This document shows positions 1 through 11,859 of a stretch of DNA of 64,000 bases, piece after piece; position 1 is the stretch's first letter; each line of letters starts with the position of its first letter. The stretch is from Gracilariopsis chorda (lineage: Eukaryota; Rhodophyta; Florideophyceae; Gracilariales; Gracilariaceae). The stretch spans positions 310,001 to 374,000 of the forward strand of contig NBIV01000011.1 of assembly GCA_003194525.1 (NCBI GenBank), written 5' to 3'. A model generated the notes under the pieces. That model had not been told where the DNA came from, searched no databases, and was given only the letters and a program-made list of their open reading frames with translations. A program made the position numbers and the translations under genes.

Positions 1-135
1 CGCATCTGAGCGCTCTCTTTTCAAGAAATGTCGCCACAGGATGCAGAGTAGAGACGTGTTTGGTGTAGAATTGTGCGAGGGTTACTTCAGCCTTTCGCGC
101 ATCCTTCGTCTGTAACAAAAATTCAGGCCTGTGCT
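1..135 (-). mobile_element. LINE-like ORF2 3' fragment, cut by the window edge
   Basis: The minus strand of the first ~93 bases reads as an open segment with the motif HVSTLHPVATFL. The same motif recurs as HVPTLHPVST in two fragments near 55.9 and 56.5 kb, where it precedes a C..C...H...C cluster. That arrangement is like the region after the reverse transcriptase of non-LTR elements (TGH.PLN.HL then CxC..EtveHfLl.C). The zinc-binding part of this copy would lie beyond the window. Assignment to a LINE is inference from the motif order; homology among the three copies is seen directly. No intact reading frame remains. Confidence 0.4.
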
Positions 136-225
136 GAAAGAGCCGTTTTCCTCTAATAGACAAAGACAATGCCGCTCTATCGTCTCTTGAGGCAGTCATT
201 GTTCATGTTTACAGGAGTTTCACTA

Positions 226-455
226 CCAGGGATGTCGTTAATCTCTTCTTGGTGAAATGGGTCAAAGTTGAAGCTTTCGTAGCTCTCCATTGGAGCTGCG
301 GTACCAAGTTGCCTTTTGCTGGATTGGTACTGCGCTGAGGGTTCACGAAGGAACCGCCAATGGCCCTCGCTTTGAGCACAATGCACTAATCCACCCGCCG
401 TGTTGTGGCGACCTTCCTGCTGATGCGAACCAGGAAACCAAAAGGATCCTCAACA
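226..455 (-). repeat. Interspersed repeat copy (related to 57.1 kb)
   Basis: This stretch aligns with 57086-57306 over its whole length, starting at GGGATGTC(G/A)TTAA and ending near GGATCC. It also shares a short core (CACACCACG followed by a GCGGATT block on the opposite strand) with the copies at 37.8 and 60.7 kb. It lies about 100 bp from the LINE-like fragment at the window start and may be part of the same element family. No intact coding capacity. Confidence 0.5.
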
Positions 456-814
456 CAAACCAGCCAAACAACAACAAAACGAAGAGAAGTATATGTACCG
501 TACGTATTTTTATGGGATCACGCTACTCTTTAACTACAAAAGAGCGGTAAAGGGTTAGCAATCGCTACTTATCAGTGAACTCCGCTCTCATAGAGACAGT
601 TCCAGCGCTCAATACGACCTTCGAGCCTCCCAGAGAGCCATACCAACCGGAAGTGATGTCGTATCAACAAACTGCGAGACAAAACAGCTTTGCTATTTTC
701 GTTTTCGTTAACTCAATAATTCTATGGCATGATCGACATCGCAAGAAGGGGGAAGGCCGGGGGGTAGCTCAACATGAAAAACATTCTCTTATTCACAAAT
801 TATGGCACGTAGCT
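456..814. other. No gene recognised
   Basis: Apart from short accidental open frames on the plus strand, nothing here looks coding. If the gypsy fragment to the right were complete, its reverse transcriptase would begin in this interval, but no RT motif is readable. Confidence 0.4.
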
Positions 815-816
815 CT

Positions 817-1368
817 TCATGCTCTTCGTTCAAAAGTGCAGCTTTTGGATCGTGTTGGGCTGAGACCGCTGCATGAAATTCCGAACTGGTCACTTGAGCC
901 ACACGAAAGAACTGCATGCCCAACCTTGGGTGGCGGAGAGCACGACGAAACTGCTTGACCCCATAGACTGGACATGGAGTGTGACTTTACGAGGCACAGG
1001 TTGTGCCGAGAGCTCAAAGCCACCCACAAATACAGTACGGGCCTGATAATCTGTTGTCGGGTTACAGTCAACATGCCATGGCATACCCACGAAAACATCA
1101 TAACAGGCATCAGCGAAAATCCAATTTGCTGTGTACGGAGTCGTTTCAAATGCGAAGGGTACCATTGCAATCATTTCGGTAACAATCGCGCTAGAGTTCT
1201 GCTTGGATTGACAAACGTCCATGAGAATCGGACGGAATTCAAATTCATCTCCATCTCTATGGGCTTCACAAATGCTCTTGAAATCAAATTAGAGGTACAC
1301 CCGTCATATTTGAGTAGTCGTGTAGGTATGTCATTGAAAGTCCCGGAGAAACCTATTAATGAACACAA
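817..1368 (-). pseudogene. Retropepsin-like protease pseudogene of the truncated gypsy element
   Basis: An active-site-like stretch KYDGCTSNLISR corresponds to KDDGRNINFISR in the second gypsy copy and to the D-S/T-G-A motif of retropepsins. Downstream YDVFVGMPWH matches YDVLLGMPWH in the other copy, the typical D.ILG..W..H block of gypsy proteases. The pieces are spread over more than one frame and interrupted, so no active enzyme is encoded. Confidence 0.55.
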
Positions 1369-1429
1369 TGAATACTCCTCGAACTCTGCTGCTCAGAGTT
1401 AGGCCACACTTTATTACATAAAAGTCCTT

Positions 1430-2205
1430 TCAACGTGCTCTTCTTACTTTCGAAAGAACGCTTTTGTTTTTCGAGCTATCAGATCTATCATCATCATCAT
1501 CTGCAGCCAAAGCTGTTTCGATATTTGATACCTTCGCATTGTGCTGCGCACCTACACAATTCTTCCACCGGCGGCATCCAGCTTTATGGCACTTAAAGCA
1601 TGCGTTGTTGCAAATATCAATCAATCGCTGCTTTGAACGCTCTGTGAGCCGTACTTCTGTCTTTTCCATTTCCAAAAGATTGGTTGGTGTCGAAACAGAG
1701 GCCGAGCCAGAGGTTTGCTGTTCGATGGAGACACCTGCAAAGGCAGCTTCTACACACATTGCACTTTTGGTGGCCTCTTCAAATTCAGCACAGTTTGACT
1801 TACGTATTTCGAATTGAATTTTTGACGTAAGGCCGCTGACAAACATATCCAACTTCTCATTTGACCTCATATCTGGAATAGTGAGCATAATATTGCGAAA
1901 GTCAAACAAGTTGCTTCCGACCGAGCCAGTCTGCTTGCAAGCTCTGAGAGAATCTTTGGCTCTGCGTTCGTGATCTTCAAAACTGTATACCACCAAACTG
2001 CTGCTGTACCAGTTAAAAGTGTTGTAGCAAAAGATATGCGGTTTGCGTCAGAAAGCACCATGTTAGCATTTGCGACTTGAATCAAAACAAAATACTGTTC
2101 CACTTTGTAGAGCCAGGTGTTCACAACGGGAAAATCGCGCTTTCTACTGAAGTATTCCGGTTTATTCGGCTGGTTGATCGGCATAGAGAGATTCTGGGCT
2201 TCCAT
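1430..2205 (-). pseudogene. gag pseudogene of the truncated gypsy element
   Basis: The reading starts at ATG 2205, next to the primer-binding site. It has a retrotransposon-gag-like helical segment (PNKPEYFSR, TGTAAVWWYT) and a nucleocapsid knuckle CFKCHKAGCRRWKNC, in which the usual CCHC histidine is replaced. Two overlapping frames (2205-1867 and 1996-1430) are needed to cover the domain, so there is a frameshift around 1.87-2.0 kb. The copy at 21.7-23.4 kb shows the same blocks in the same order. Confidence 0.6.
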
Positions 2206-2222
2206 TGCAGCGATGCGTACCA

Positions 2223-5008
2223 GTGGAACAAGGGTTAGGAGACAAGTAGTTAGGATGTAGAAGCTTTATTCTCTCTGACTCATCGATGCCCCTTTTCCTC
2301 TGTGCTCCTTGCTCTCCAGCACGCTTATATGTAGCTCTTGTGATACTTTTACGACCCTTACCATGAGCCCAATTAGAAGTCCATAGTACTCTACACCCAA
2401 TTACCAGTTCAGAGTCGTTCCGTTGCGCTTTTTAAAAACCTACGAAGAGCTTTTCTTTATATGCGTTTTAGGTCTGTCAGGGTGCGTCATTTTCTGTTAT
2501 CAATGTGAATTCGCACTTATCGTGGGTCTATTTTTAACTCTCAGACGAAAGCACTAAATTATCACCTTTGAGAAATGAGAAAACTCAACAGTATGCCTGG
2601 GAGAAGTCTAATATTCTGGCTTTCGCCGGTATGCTGTACAACACACTCTTTTAGCGCTATGCTACCACTAAGAAGGTTTCGAGATATCAGTTCTGTCTAG
2701 TAATTGCGAGTCAAACAGAAGAGGGAAGGGGCTCTTTTTTGTAGGACTAGCCACCACTGGCCAAGGGATGACTTATTCTTTGCTTTTTGCATTTTTAGCA
2801 TTTTGACTTGAGTGGAGCAACGTGCGCTCCAATCTTTTTCGCATGTCGCCGAGAAGATGGGAACTGAAAGCGGGAACACTTGAACCATACTATATACGGT
2901 TCATAGTTTTGTCACCTCTGCCGGGTAAATACCTGTACATACGAAGACCGTTTGCAAGAGTGAAACTCCCCGGGCATGTATTTCATCAAACGTTCCACGT
3001 CTCAATGAGCGGGTCGAACTCGCGGTGCATTGTGTGATGCGGGCATATTTCCACTGCGAAGGCTATGTACCTCTCCATAGTAGTCCATTTCCATCATTCT
3101 TTTCATTATTCTGGTTAGTAAGGCCTCTTTTTGGATATGCCCTCCATATTCTCCGTGAAAATGTACTCAATGTTCTCTTGTCATTTCCTCTCGACAAGTC
3201 CTTTTGAGCTCTTCTGTGTGGTATAGACGAATGGCATGATTTAGGGAGCGAAAGCAAGAAAAAGCAAAGCCTTCCCATTCTGGTTCAAACAGATACAAAT
3301 ATGCAAAGTGCGTGTGGGCTGGACACGGCTTTGGAAATTACTGTTGGACAATGTGTGGCGATGCAGAATCGTATGTGTATAGCTCATCACGGCGAGGCTA
3401 ACTTCGAAAACGTGGACACTGGCAGGCCTCCAACACGGGTCTCAAAAAAATTCCGTAACTAGAAGCTAAGTGTAATTGCAGCTCTGACTAGGAATAACCT
3501 AACCTGCGAGAAGTGCAGTCACTAGTGTCTAGTGCTTGTTGTAAGCGCGCTCTATAAGAACGGCGCCAGAATGGGGTAATTTGAAGTGGGGTACAAAGTC
3601 ACTGGCACAGAGATCGGGGGCGGGGCGTAAGATGCATGTTTATAACACATGAGCTTACGTGCGCATAGAAGCGATTAAACACTGAGCGGACGAACAGCGT
3701 CAACGAGCACATGACACTTGCTGTCACCGCTGTGTGCGGCATGTGCCCGAGAGGTATAAAATGCGTACTATATTGAAAAATGCGGTAACGATACGCGCTA
3801 CTGATTGGCACGAACAAAATTATTTTTGGCTTTCATCGTGCTCTCTCGTGAGTCTCGCTGTGCGCGAAATTCAACGCTGGAGCTGCCGCGGTCGACACAT
3901 CCTCCCAGCGCAACTGCCGCGCCATCTCTACAGCACTCACAAACTTACGCCTAACTACCCAGCAGACGTTTAACGGATGTGTGTATCCGCCATCTTAACG
4001 CCACTCCCTCTTCTCCGGCTTTTCTGTCACGGACAGCGAAGCTGGCTTCCGGCCCTTCGGATGCCTCATTGTGGAGCGGTGCTGTGTACTTACCTTCATC
4101 CTCCGGAATACTCTACAACTTGTCGGACGATGGCGATGTAGTCCTGTACCCACAACTGTTTTCTCAGCGGGCGTGACCTAGCTGCCAACGTTTCATCCTT
4201 CGACTATCGACTCTCTTTGTTGCTTTTCACCCAATGGTTGTTGATCAAAAACAAAATGGCGTACCGGCCCCGCAGCGCCCACGTCAAATTCATACAGTCC
4301 TTTTCTTCCTCAAATCTCCTGTACATGCCAGCTCATCCGTATCAAAACGGACCCCGGCTCTCAAAAGAACACTTTGTTCAAATCAATCCAATCACATGCA
4401 GACGTGTCACAACCGAAATTCTAGAATCGACGCTCGCAGCTCCTTGTTTAGCTCGTTCGTAGCGCCGAGTGCGTCGATCATATCTTGTTCGCCGACGTTC
4501 TTGTTTTGTTTTACCCACTTGAGCTCTCTAAGTCTTATGTCTGAGCAAACTGATATCGTACAAGAACAACACCAAAAACTATTTACACCATAAACAGCAA
4601 TACATCAAGTGGTATTTGCATCACGTACAACAACGATGAGATCGAGCACGGCGGGATGGAGGTTCGAATATTCAGGTCTCAATCTCCCACTATTCTTTGT
4701 GCACTTGCTTCGTATCAAACGATCTTCAACGCTTGGTGCAACCAGGTGTATACAGAACCATGGGACGGCTCGGTTCCGTTCGAAGAGGCTCATTCCTCGC
4801 AGGTAGAAGCTCGTTCTCAAGTACTATCGCGGTTTGCAGAGGGTGAGATACCGAAGCACATAATCTTCCAAGTGCTTCCGGTTCCCTAATTTCAGCCTCT
4901 CTTCAAACTGTTTCGCTTACAAGGTTCAAAAATTAACAGTGGCCAAGGTTACAAACAGTAACCAAATGGTAGCAGGCAAGCAGTTAGTAATGAAGATGAA
5001 CAACAGTC
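2223..5008. other. Long non-coding stretch
   Basis: Probable LTR remnant of the neighbouring gypsy fragment at the left end. Beyond that I see no conserved domain, RNA gene or clear repeat. Open frames are short (80 codons or fewer except one of 119 at 4234-4593), overlap one another and have no recognisable motifs. The right part (about 4.9-5.0 kb) would hold the 3' untranslated region of the zinc-finger gene. Confidence 0.4.
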
Positions 5009-5983
5009 TCATCCTTGCTGACGTTTGTCTTTCCTCGGGTGTTGTGGTGGACGAATTTCGTACAAGCTTGGGTGCACAACCAACCCATGTACAGATTTCA
5101 AGTGCTTCTGTACGATTTGTGCAGAGAAGAGCAAAAGTGAGTAGACGTTGGACGCAGTTAGGCAGTGAATAACGAAATCATGATGGATGAAGTGATGACG
5201 TACGGCGCAGTAGTCTTTTCTTGTAAACTGTCTTTGACAAACAAAGCACTTTGAGTCTATTAATTTGTCGTGAACAACGCGCTGGTGCTTTCCGGCGTCT
5301 GATTTTCTGGTGAATGTGCGACTGCAACGAGGGCAGGGGTAGGTGATCTTCTTGCTTTTTAAGGCGGAAGTAGCAGTGGAACGGCGCGGAGACTTTGAGC
5401 GAGAACCACTTGAACATGAAGATTGCGGAGTAGTATTGTGAAGACTTTTAAGCAACTCGTTGACCGAGGGAAGAGGCGTATTGAGCGATTTGGGTTGGGC
5501 TCTACCAGATGACGCAAAATGTGAGCCGTTTGTTTTGAAAGGATGAGAAGCACCTCGATGGGCATGGAACAGCTTGTAGCATGAGTCTGAACGATGATGA
5601 GATGAAGGCGTGTGTGTGGGAGGAGTGGGAGCATGCAACATCTCCGTGTTTGGCAGTAAATCATTGATGCCGGGCAAGAGCGAGGGGTTCATGTTCGCGG
5701 ACATAGCGGGAAGCGGGAGCCAGAAAGGCGGGGAAGTGTATTTCGAGAGGGGTTTAGACTCCGGGAGAGCGGGAGCAGGATAGTCGACAGAAGAAATGAA
5801 CGAGGAGGAGGGGTGGAGGGGGGGCTGGATCAAGAGTGGTACGTAACTGTTTAGCGGCGGTGGGAACGCGGAGGAGGAATACAGTGGTGAGGTCACTGAA
5901 GCAGTGGTAGATAATGTGAGATGTCGACGGGGGTTGGAGGGGACGGAGGTCGGGGGACGGAGGGATGTGAAGGGAGAGAGCAT
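5009..5983 (-). CDS. Two-finger C2H2 zinc-finger protein (one intron)
   Basis: A probable DNA-binding nuclear regulator. From ATG 5983 the first ~200 residues are Ser/Pro/His-rich and look disordered. They are followed by a basic SRSKSPRRS patch and finger 1 (CPRCSRTF...HQRVVH, C-x2-C-x12-H-x4-H). Finger 2 (CFVCQRQFTRKDYCA) is interrupted by 32 codons without zinc ligands. Removing 5203-5108 as an intron restores C-x2-C-x12-H-x4-H exactly and leaves the frame unchanged. The spliced product is 292 residues, the unspliced one 324. The pair of adjacent fingers near the C-terminus resembles many fungal and algal regulators, but I cannot name an orthologue. The gene is isolated between retroelement regions and has a C/T-rich upstream region. 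Confidence 0.75.
   Translation of the reverse strand: MLSPFTSLRPPTSVPSNPRRHLTLSTTASVTSPLYSSSAFPPPLNSYVPLLIQPPLHPSSSFISSVDYPAPALPESKPLSKYTSPPFWLPLPAMSANMNPSLLPGINDLLPNTEMLHAPTPPTHTPSSHHRSDSCYKLFHAHRGASHPFKTNGSHFASSGRAQPKSLNTPLPSVNELLKSLHNTTPQSSCSSGSRSKSPRRSTATSALKSKKITYPCPRCSRTFTRKSDAGKHQRVVHDKLIDSKCFVCQRQFTRKDYCAVRHHFIHHDFVIHCLTASNVYSLLLFSAQIVQKHLKSVHGLVVHPSLYEIRPPQHPRKDKRQQG
5108..5203 (-). other. Predicted 96-nt in-frame intron in the zinc-finger gene
   Basis: Read on the minus strand it starts GTACGT, ends GTACAG and carries a CTAAC branch-like site at 5161-5157. It has no stop codon and a length divisible by three, so it is invisible to simple reading-frame analysis. It splits finger 2 between the last residue before the first zinc-binding histidine and the cysteine half. 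Retention would add 32 residues and destroy the finger. Confidence 0.7.
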
Positions 5984-8269
5984 GAGTGGGGGCGCGGGGC
6001 GTAGAGTGCGGCTGTATTTTTAAGGGCAGTTTGTGTTCAGACAGCGCAGAAGAAGGCACGTGTCTGAACGCTGTGGTTATGCTGTCTTGGCTAAAATAGC
6101 TTGCGGAAAGCGTACCGCGTTGCCCCTTCCACGAGGAAGTCAACACGTCACGTGCGCAGCTGTGCTGCTCCCACCGCTGAACTTATGTCCACGACAAATA
6201 GAGCTGCACTTGACGACGCAAGCGCCCACTCGAAATTCTGCCGCACTACCTTCCCCCAGCAGCTGCACGTGCCTACCCAAATACGTCACGCCTTATGCCC
6301 TGCGGTTGTTGCCATTTTCTTTATGAACACCCCCTTCTTTGAGCCTCTCCTTAGATTTCCAATTCACGCCCCACCACGGTACACTGGGACCCCCACCCCT
6401 CGCCACAATAGATAGTGCCGCTCATTGTGCGCAAGCAGTACAGACCAGGCGCTCCCTTGAAACCGCCCTCATCCCACATTCCATCTCCACGAATTTCCAC
6501 GACCGCGTATCCACCCATTCTTCGCGATTCTTTCATATTGCTACGCAAACTTTATCAGTCGCACCGCTGTCGTTCTCAAATCACCCATGATTGACGAGTC
6601 ATTTTTTGCTTTGCCTGCTGCGTCTTCTTTCAAATCTTTCCTCTACAGCATAACAACCTCTAACATGCCTGCAGCACATGTCATGAAACCTCGTGTGTGG
6701 TTATGGTTCCTATCTCTCAAGGTTTCCGGCCATCCACACTATTCTCCATCCTTCGGTCCGATGCGCACGCATATATGTATTATACGAGAAACTATTTACA
6801 GTCTTCGATCCGCAAAAGTCAAGATCCCCAGAGTAGATACTATTTATATCTTCTAGTGCTGCACGTTCCTCAGCACGCGCCGCAACACCAAATCACACGC
6901 TATGACGCTTTTTAGCTTAGACCTTCGGCGGCCAGAGTCTGGCCATTCCTCATGCATCAACAATGGACTATACGTATAATCCTTTTTATAGAAGTTTGTC
7001 CTACTTGTATCTGAACCCACCGCCCTCCAAAAAGCCACACACATTTGCCACCTCTTGCCCCCGTTAGGACTCTTCTCCGTGTCTCCTTGACTTACGTCTT
7101 CCCCCCCGTTCGATTAGATTTTTCTCGCTTCCTGCTCCCTCTGTATCTTGTCATTTACCTCTTCGACATCAGAATGCATCTGCTCAATTTGTCCTCCTTT
7201 CGGAACAATTTTGTCTTAATTCAAACTAATGTTACAGCATTATTGAACCGTTCTGTCCCTACAACTTGTTATCTTTTGAAAGAGCAAAGCTTCCTTATGA
7301 ATTGATTACTGACATTCGTGGCTCCAGTTCTTATGTATGTTGAGAGCCACAGCACGTGCAATTGTTTCTCGCTCTTTCCGAAAATTTTAAGTAGTCGTAT
7401 TCTCTCAAACAGATTGTCACAACCTCAAAGATCGCATTCTTGTGTATGATCTCATACCCGCAGTGCACCAAGGTTCATTCATTCTACGTATATGCAACTG
7501 TCTTGAAAAGGGGAGGATACGATTTGTCCTATCACGGTGCAGAATCCGCACTGCAGATACTCTGAAGCAAATCTTTCGTGTCGTGCCGCCATGCCTCTCG
7601 CTCTATGCATGCTGATGCTGTTGTGCGCTATCGACAATTTGCGGTTGAAGAGGTAGGGATCAAGGTTGCCTGGGGGTTTGAGCTCGAAGACCTTCCACTT
7701 CACATCTCTATGTTTCAATGGAGGTGGAGTTCTAAAGACCCTACTAGTCTCGTGTTTGTGTAAGCAGAGGTACATTATAATACATTCAGAGTCTGGATGT
7801 ATTCTGGATTCCAGACTTGCAGACAGGTGCTCCTGACACTGCGTCCAGGTTCTCTCGGAGTTGGAAAAAGTTCTAGCGAGTAAAAGCCACAGCTCGTTTT
7901 ACATCTGAACACACCGAAAGGTTGCACTTAGGCTTCAGAATACGTTCAGTATGGTATCCCTCGCATCCAGTTCCACCATTGCAGCTCTGGGATCACGATG
8001 CTAAATCGCATTGCGCTGGATACCGTTGTGGTGAGGGACCACTACAAGTTACTAGCGACTCCCGCTCAGGGCACATGCAGTTCCGCCCGTCGAGTTTGGC
8101 CAACCTTTCGAAAAGGCTGTAAAACACTATTAAGTTACGCCAGATGAGGAAGCCAAATGGAGACGCGATTGGGTCTATTAGGGGAATTTAGACGTCGAAT
8201 AGATAATTAGCATTCTACTTCTAGAAAGCGAATACCATTGCCTTGGAATTAGAGGCACGTGACCGTAAC

Positions 8270-8300
<31 letters not shown>

Positions 8301-8600
8301 CATCGAAGCAACCTCCTTCAGCAAAGGAAGAATTGAATATCAGAGACATCGAAAGTCGTTCCTTGAAATTTGAATATAAATTTTGAAACAAGAGCCCGGC
8401 ACGTGTCAAGTAATGTCAGAAAAATTGTGGAACAAAGGGCAGACAAAAACGTTATTCTTTTTTATGGTCCGTAAAACAGCGAAGGCACTGGTGCCGGCTA
8501 AACACTAATAATATTGAGACAAGTTAAAGCAGCTTTCGGCAACAAGCGCTGCGCAACGATGAATGAGGGTAACTTCGAGATATAGGCAGGCCATTTCTAC
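5984..8600. other. Non-coding stretch upstream of the zinc-finger gene
   Basis: The left part (6.0-6.5 kb) is C-rich on the plus strand and includes two CACGTG hexamers (about 6.15 and 6.27 kb); it probably contains the zinc-finger promoter. The remainder has only short overlapping open frames without motifs, and a dinucleotide microsatellite near 8.28 kb. Confidence 0.4.
8270..8299. repeat. (CA)n microsatellite
   Basis: Uninterrupted CA/AC dinucleotide repeat of about 14 units. Confidence 0.95.
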
Positions 8601-8780
8601 TGTGACAGGTAGAATTAGAGAGAGTTGCATTGTAATTCTCTAAATTACAATGCAACTCCGAATTGAGACTGCATTTGGTACTCTCTTTAATTAGGCTTAC
8701 AAAAATTTTGAAGATAGAGCCTATAAAGGAGCGGCCGGTGGCACAGTCTGCGCTTTCTTCCGGCTACACACTTCTTTAAA
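8601..8780 (+). repeat. 5' LTR of the copia element
   Basis: 180 bp, aligning along its length with 14081-14264 at roughly 88-90% by eye. It holds a TATA-like CCTATAAAGG at about 8720 and a perfect 14-bp inverted repeat near its start. The last six bases (TTTAAA) differ from the TTCACA end of the 3' copy, so the terminus has mutated. Confidence 0.92.
8622..8658. repeat. Perfect 14-bp inverted repeat inside the LTR
   Basis: GAGTTGCATTGTAA, a 9-base loop, then TTACAATGCAACTC. The same arms are intact in the 3' LTR (14102-14115 and 14125-14138) although flanking bases differ, so the hairpin predates insertion. Confidence 0.9.
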
Positions 8781-8794
8781 TGGTCGCATCGCTC
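8781..8794 (+). other. Primer-binding site (PBS)
   Basis: TGGTCGCATCGCTC lies directly after the LTR. It differs by one base from TGGTAGCATCGCTC next to the LTR of the gypsy element at 23.4 kb. The complement is a tRNA 3' end ...GAUGCUACCA, which implies an A1-U72 acceptor pair as in eukaryotic initiator tRNA-Met. That tRNA is not in this window. Confidence 0.7.
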
Positions 8795-9843
8795 ACACAT
8801 TCCTCGAACTCAACCCTCGAACCTATCTCTCTTCCCACTTCAACCTCCCCAACCCCTCCTGGCCGCCATTTAGAGGTTTTTTCTCACCCTTCCCCTTCTT
8901 GTTAACCACGTAGCTCTCTCGTCATCGAAGAACCGCAACGCAGCTTTCAACTATCAGTATTCCTTGGGAGGCCGTCGAAGTAATTTTCGGACTCGACACA
9001 AACAGCGCCGTGAATCCTTGTTTTCTGTTTTGGGACAGACTCATGCGCCGTTGAAAGCACTGTCTCTTATTCCATTCCAGCAACTCATTGTCGGTTGTTC
9101 CTTTTCATTGAAAACCGGCACGTCGTTAACAGACATTGGACTCCCAGTTTGCACCAAGGCGGCAAAAATTAGAGTAACGGGCCACCCAAAACTCAGCTCT
9201 CACACCCTACTCTAAGGAAGTTACATTTATTTTCAAAAACGCTTGTGTCTGCAACCCCCGCTATTACAACCACACCTACCTTTGATACTCAACCTCTCAT
9301 CTTGTTTTATCAAACTAAGGCCAAACAGCTGGCAAGCTGAGTACCGAAACGGGAATTGATTGGGCACTTGAAGTAATCTGATGGACTTGATATCAAACCG
9401 GATAACCGGCTCAGCTGGGGTGTGCGCTGTCTGTCTTTGGTGACACCGTGTGTTTTCGTTCGACCTGGGCTGTTCAACAAGCCTTGTTCTTTACTAACCA
9501 ACGAAGCTGCGCTCGAGTCTTGCAAGGAACTAGAAGGGGTCAACTGGTGAAAACTTACCTTCAGTTAGTAACCTCCCTTAGACGTTTCGTAGAGACTAAA
9601 TGCACCTCGTTCTTGTTCGCGCAGATTTTTGCAGGCTTAAGAAAGTCGTGACTCACCAGGAGAGAGTAACCCGGGTCCAGAGGTCAAACCTCTAGGGTAG
9701 CAGAGGTAGTTTCTCCTGTCAATGCGCCCTAACAAAAGAACACTAACAAAAAGAAACGTCGCTAGCTAGAGGTTCAGCAGACTAACATAAGGAACCTCGC
9801 TAACCAGAGGTCATCATCCTCCTTTCACTCTTAACCCAAAAAC

Positions 9844-10773
9844 ATGAGTGGAAGTAGAGAAGAAGGAAAAAGAACAATCCCACGCCTTAACGGACCCGCA
9901 GACTATTACACATGAGGAATATATGTTCGAGACATATTGAACGATGACCAAGTCCTCTTTGTATTAACGGAGGCCCGCCCATTGGAAAGTGGGAGCTCTG
10001 CCCAAGCTCGCCGACGATGGGACGACGCGGATAGAAAAGCACGATCACATATTGTGCAGAACCTTGGCACTTAGCCAATTGTTGCCGTTTCAGAGCTCCT
10101 TGAAAGAACGCAATGTTTTGCATTAGATGTTTGGACCAAGCTTGAGACTACGTACAAAAAGGACAAAATTCAAACGAAAATGAATCTTCGACAACGTCCC
10201 AACAGTTTTGTGTTCAAGGATGACAGGAACATTCTTGAACATCTTCATTATATGGAAACAATATTCCTTGAGCTCGCTCGTCTCGGAGATCCATTAACCG
10301 ACAAGGAGCGAACAGCTTGTTTATTGAGAACCTTAGCAGACTCGTTAATGGCAATCAAATTACTTGCAGATGCCAATAACATGGAACACGACCAGGTGGT
10401 CTCGTTGATAAGATCTGAAATGGATCGCCGTAAACATCGTGATTCAACTAGTACCATCAAAACCGCTGGTATACAAAGTGGTTCCCAATACCCCCGTATG
10501 TCCGCGCGGAAGTTGAAGACTGCAATTCTAAAACCGCGTAGGAGATCGAAAACGGTTCGATGCTGGCATTGTGGAAGACTAGGCCATATTCGGTCCGAGT
10601 GTCGTTGGAGAAAGCAATCCAAGACAAACGAGGACTACCGGAAACGATATTCAAACCGATTGCGCAATAACAGCTTCAGATCGAAGGAATGGGACTGCAA
10701 CGGAAGAAACTCCAGCAAGCCCAACCAAGATAGACAGAACACCGAGCCTCGTGGGTTTGTTGCGATAACATAG
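9844..10773 (+). pseudogene. copia gag pseudogene (nucleocapsid CCHC)
   Basis: From ATG 9844 one frame runs to 10773 apart from two internal stops, TGA at 9913 and TAG at 10072. It contains copia-gag features (a W.KLE..Y block around 10.13-10.16 kb, then the helical LARLGDPLTDKE region) and a canonical zinc knuckle CWHCGRLGHIRSEC at about 10561. It encoded the capsid/nucleocapsid that packages element RNA. The longest stop-free part begins after the second stop. Confidence 0.8.
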
Positions 10774-11859
10774 GCAAAGCTATCTGTTTACGATCGTGAG
10801 GCAGTTACATGGCTGGACTGCGGCGCCAGTCATGTTTTCGTTAACGATAGAACCCTCTTCTGGGATTATAAAGCCGTGGAGAATCAATCAGTGCGTACAT
10901 GCGACAGAGAGTCTGAGATAAGAGGAACAGGAAAGATCATGCTGCCTTTGGGAGATCGAATATCTTTACCTGCAAAACACACTCCCTCATTCGATTCAAA
11001 TCTCGTCTCCCTGTCCGCACTTGCAGGTCACGCTACTGTCACATTCAGTAGTGATAATACCTTCACTGGGTTTATCATAAAGGATTCTCGAAGCCAAGCA
11101 CTACTTCACCAATGCACAGCGAATAACGGACTTTATCCACTACCAAACCCAATCCCTCCGCCTCGTGCTCAGGCCAGTTTTACAACATCTGGAGATACAG
11201 CAAAAGACTGGCACTAAAAGCTTGGGCATCCGGGAAAAGATCGACTACTCTCCACCGTCCACCAGTCCAACGGTGTACCCGATCTCTCGAAGTCCGATGT
11301 TCAAAACATCCATTGCACATCATGCTTAGAAGCGGGATGGAGACGTGCTCCACTACAACGATCCTCATCCTTAGCGACTTCCCCAATGGAGCTCACGCAC
11401 ACAGACCTAACTGGTCCCATCACCAAACCGTCATTACAAGGATCAAAGTACATAGAGGTACTCCTTGATGACGCCACAAGAGCATCGTCGCTTTACTTCC
11501 TATCGACTAAATCACAATTCTTCGTCTCCATAAAGTGGTACAAGGCTCTCGCGGAAAATGAACAACCAAGGAATCATCTATACCGCGTTCGCCTTGGCGG
11601 AGCGGGTGAGAATAAAGCAAACCAGTTCGTCACTTATGCATTGGACAACGGAATAATCCTTGAATATACACCACCTTATGCACACGAGTCGAACGGAGCT
11701 ACTGAGAAAATCATTCAGGATTTGTGGAAGACGGCTCGAACATTTCTCTACGCATCCAAACTACTTCTAACCCTTTTGGGAGAAGCCATATCCCATGAAA
11801 ATTGGATACGGAACCGTCTACCAAATTCTAGAATCAACATGAAGGTCCCTTACACGTAA
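10774..11859 (+). pseudogene. copia protease-integrase pseudogene
   Basis: A protease motif WLDCGASH at about 10.81 kb replaces the usual D-S-G-A with D-C-G-A. Integrase follows: an H-H-C-C zinc region (LGHPGKDRLLSTVH...HCTSC) from about 11.23 kb, then the catalytic core with THTDLTGP and DDATR, ending near SNGATEK, whose final E would be the third catalytic acid. The R.DNGGE block that supplies the middle aspartate is degraded. A TAA at 11215-11217 sits just before the zinc region. The protein would be inactive. Confidence 0.8.

Larger units (their letters stand above)
815..2222 (-). mobile_element. Truncated Ty3/gypsy element: primer site, gag, protease
   Basis: The order from right to left is a primer-binding site at 2222-2207 (TGGTACGCATCGCTGC), gag from 2205, a CCHC zinc knuckle near 1600, and an aspartic protease region to about 815. 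The same gag and protease signatures occur in the more complete gypsy element at 17.8-23.8 kb, so both belong to one family. RT, RNase H and integrase are missing from the left side. A 5' LTR should lie right of 2222 (an AATAAA-like signal is on the minus strand at about 2262), but with no second LTR its limits cannot be set. Confidence 0.65.
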
